A stretch of DNA of 5,689 bases from contig JALSSG010000006.1 in assembly GCA_026984355.1 (NCBI GenBank), forward strand, positions 1 to 5,689, given 5' to 3'. Positions 4,862 through 5,689 of the stretch are shown one piece after another. The notes beneath the pieces were generated by a model. It did no database searches. It had not been told where the DNA came from and saw only the letters and a list, made by a program, of their open reading frames with translations. The translations under genes and the position numbers were made by a program. This DNA is from Hydrogenothermaceae bacterium (GTDB taxonomy: Bacteria; Aquificota; Aquificia; Aquificales; Hydrogenothermaceae). The stretch's first letter is position 1. Each line of letters starts with the position of its first letter.

Positions 4862-5689
4862 ACCAGTTAGCTACAAATGGTTGGTAAATCTGCTCTCCAA
4901 AAAAATGCTTATAAAGTTTATAACACTCAAGCCGTATAAGCTTCCTGTAAGAGACTTTACCTAAATTTTTGTATTTTATGGTTGTGTTTAGTTTTTCTTC
5001 AAAAGCTCTAATGAAAATCTGCTTTCCTTTCTCGTTTAGATAAGCGAAATCAATATCTTCCTCAAAATGTTTTAACTGGATTTGATTTTTGTTTATTAAA
5101 GAAAAAATAACCCTATCTACAATAACAGGTTTAAAAATCTCTGCTAAATCAAGGTTTAAACTAAAGCTTCTCTGATTTGTTTCGTGCAGATATCCAATCC
5201 GTGGGTCTAAATGTGTTCTGTAAATCTGGGAAAGGATAGTCGTATAAATCAAAGAGTTTCCAAAACTGATAAGAGCATTTAGAGGATTTTCTGGAGGTCT
5301 TTTGGTTCTTTTATCAAAAAAGAAATCTCCAATGTTTAAAATTACATTAAAAGCTTCGTAATACTTTTTTCTAATATCTCCTTCTAATGCCATTAAAGAT
5401 GGAATATCTTCCTTTTTATCAATTTCTTTTGATTTTTCTTCAATTTCCTGAATGTAAGGTTTTATGTATTTTTCTTTAGATTTTTTGTAATAATTTAGGT
5501 TTTTAAGAATGTTTGCCACAGCTCCATAAATAAAGCTTTTCGCTAAAAACAGTCTTTTTTCCTTTTTTAAATAAAACTGTGCCTGTTTTAAAATTATCAT
5601 TCCAGAGTTTAGATACTCTCTTGGATAATAGCTTCCTATGTAATATCCGTAATGGTTATAAAAATAAACAGGAATTTTATTACTGCTTA
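4860..5689 (-). CDS. cas1: CRISPR-associated endonuclease/integrase Cas1, 5' end cut by window edge
   Basis: Cas1 is the metal-dependent integrase that, with Cas2, inserts spacers into the CRISPR array. The reading frame stays open to the window edge: upstream of the ATG at 5600-5598 a further 29 codons read as Cas1 sequence, including YFYNHYGYYIGSYYPRE, a clear match to the family N-terminal domain. That ATG is therefore internal. Of the 275 visible residues, the catalytic domain has Glu102 in MALEGD, His168 in GYLHE and Asp180/Glu183 in NLDLAE, all expected metal-site positions, so the enzyme looks intact. The N-terminal style (HMARI-like) suggests subtype I-B. About 50-70 residues are missing given the usual 320-345. 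In that subtype cas4 often precedes cas1, which would be beyond the right edge. cas2 follows after 4 nt. Confidence 0.95.
   Translation of the reverse strand, partial: SSNKIPVYFYNHYGYYIGSYYPREYLNSGMIILKQAQFYLKKEKRLFLAKSFIYGAVANILKNLNYYKKSKEKYIKPYIQEIEEKSKEIDKKEDIPSLMALEGDIRKKYYEAFNVILNIGDFFFDKRTKRPPENPLNALISFGNSLIYTTILSQIYRTHLDPRIGYLHETNQRSFSLNLDLAEIFKPVIVDRVIFSLINKNQIQLKHFEEDIDFAYLNEKGKQIFIRAFEEKLNTTIKYKNLGKVSYRKLIRLECYKLYKHFFGEQIYQPFVANW

Overview
The window is AT-rich and gene-dense. It carries seven protein-coding genes, two of them cut by the window edges. The proteins are rich in Lys, Glu and Ile. A haem-bearing membrane protein, a MarC-family protein, a bacterial glycogen synthase, a HIT-type sugar-phosphate nucleotidylyltransferase and a cas1-cas2 pair point to a bacterium. 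My best guess is a thermophile of the Aquificota (Hydrogenothermaceae, Sulfurihydrogenibium-like). That guess rests on protein style and gene content only, with no marker gene to confirm it.

Layout from left to right. (1) Positions 1-534, minus strand: the first 178 residues of a secreted lipoprotein of unknown function, running off the left edge. (2) Positions 535-661: a divergent, A/T-tract-rich intergenic region with a good sigma-70-type promoter reading right and three TGACA motifs about one or two helical turns apart. (3) Positions 662-1417, plus strand: a four-helix membrane protein with a single c-type haem motif (CASCH) in its long extra-membrane loop. (4) Positions 1414-5689, minus strand: five genes in the order cas1, cas2, galT-like, glgA, marC. 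The haem gene and marC converge and share a palindromic TTAA as their stop codons.

The minus-strand block joins two functional units. The right part is the end of a CRISPR-Cas adaptation module: cas1 (5' end outside the window) and cas2, 4 nt apart. Cas1 resembles the type associated with subtype I-B. No CRISPR array follows cas2. Instead, after 66 bp with a plausible promoter, comes a carbohydrate unit: a GalT/ADP-glucose-phosphorylase-like enzyme, 65 bp containing a GC-rich hairpin, then glycogen synthase. marC starts 2 bp after glgA, so it is probably translationally coupled. The two sugar enzymes would make and use nucleotide sugars for storage glucan, but both deviate from consensus at known functional positions. 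GlgA has changes at the equivalents of the E. coli residues D137, R300 and K305. The GalT-like enzyme has CPFE in place of the zinc-binding CPFC. These deviations, the uncharacterised haem protein and the orphan lipoprotein are the most interesting content. I see no convincing wholly new system in the window.
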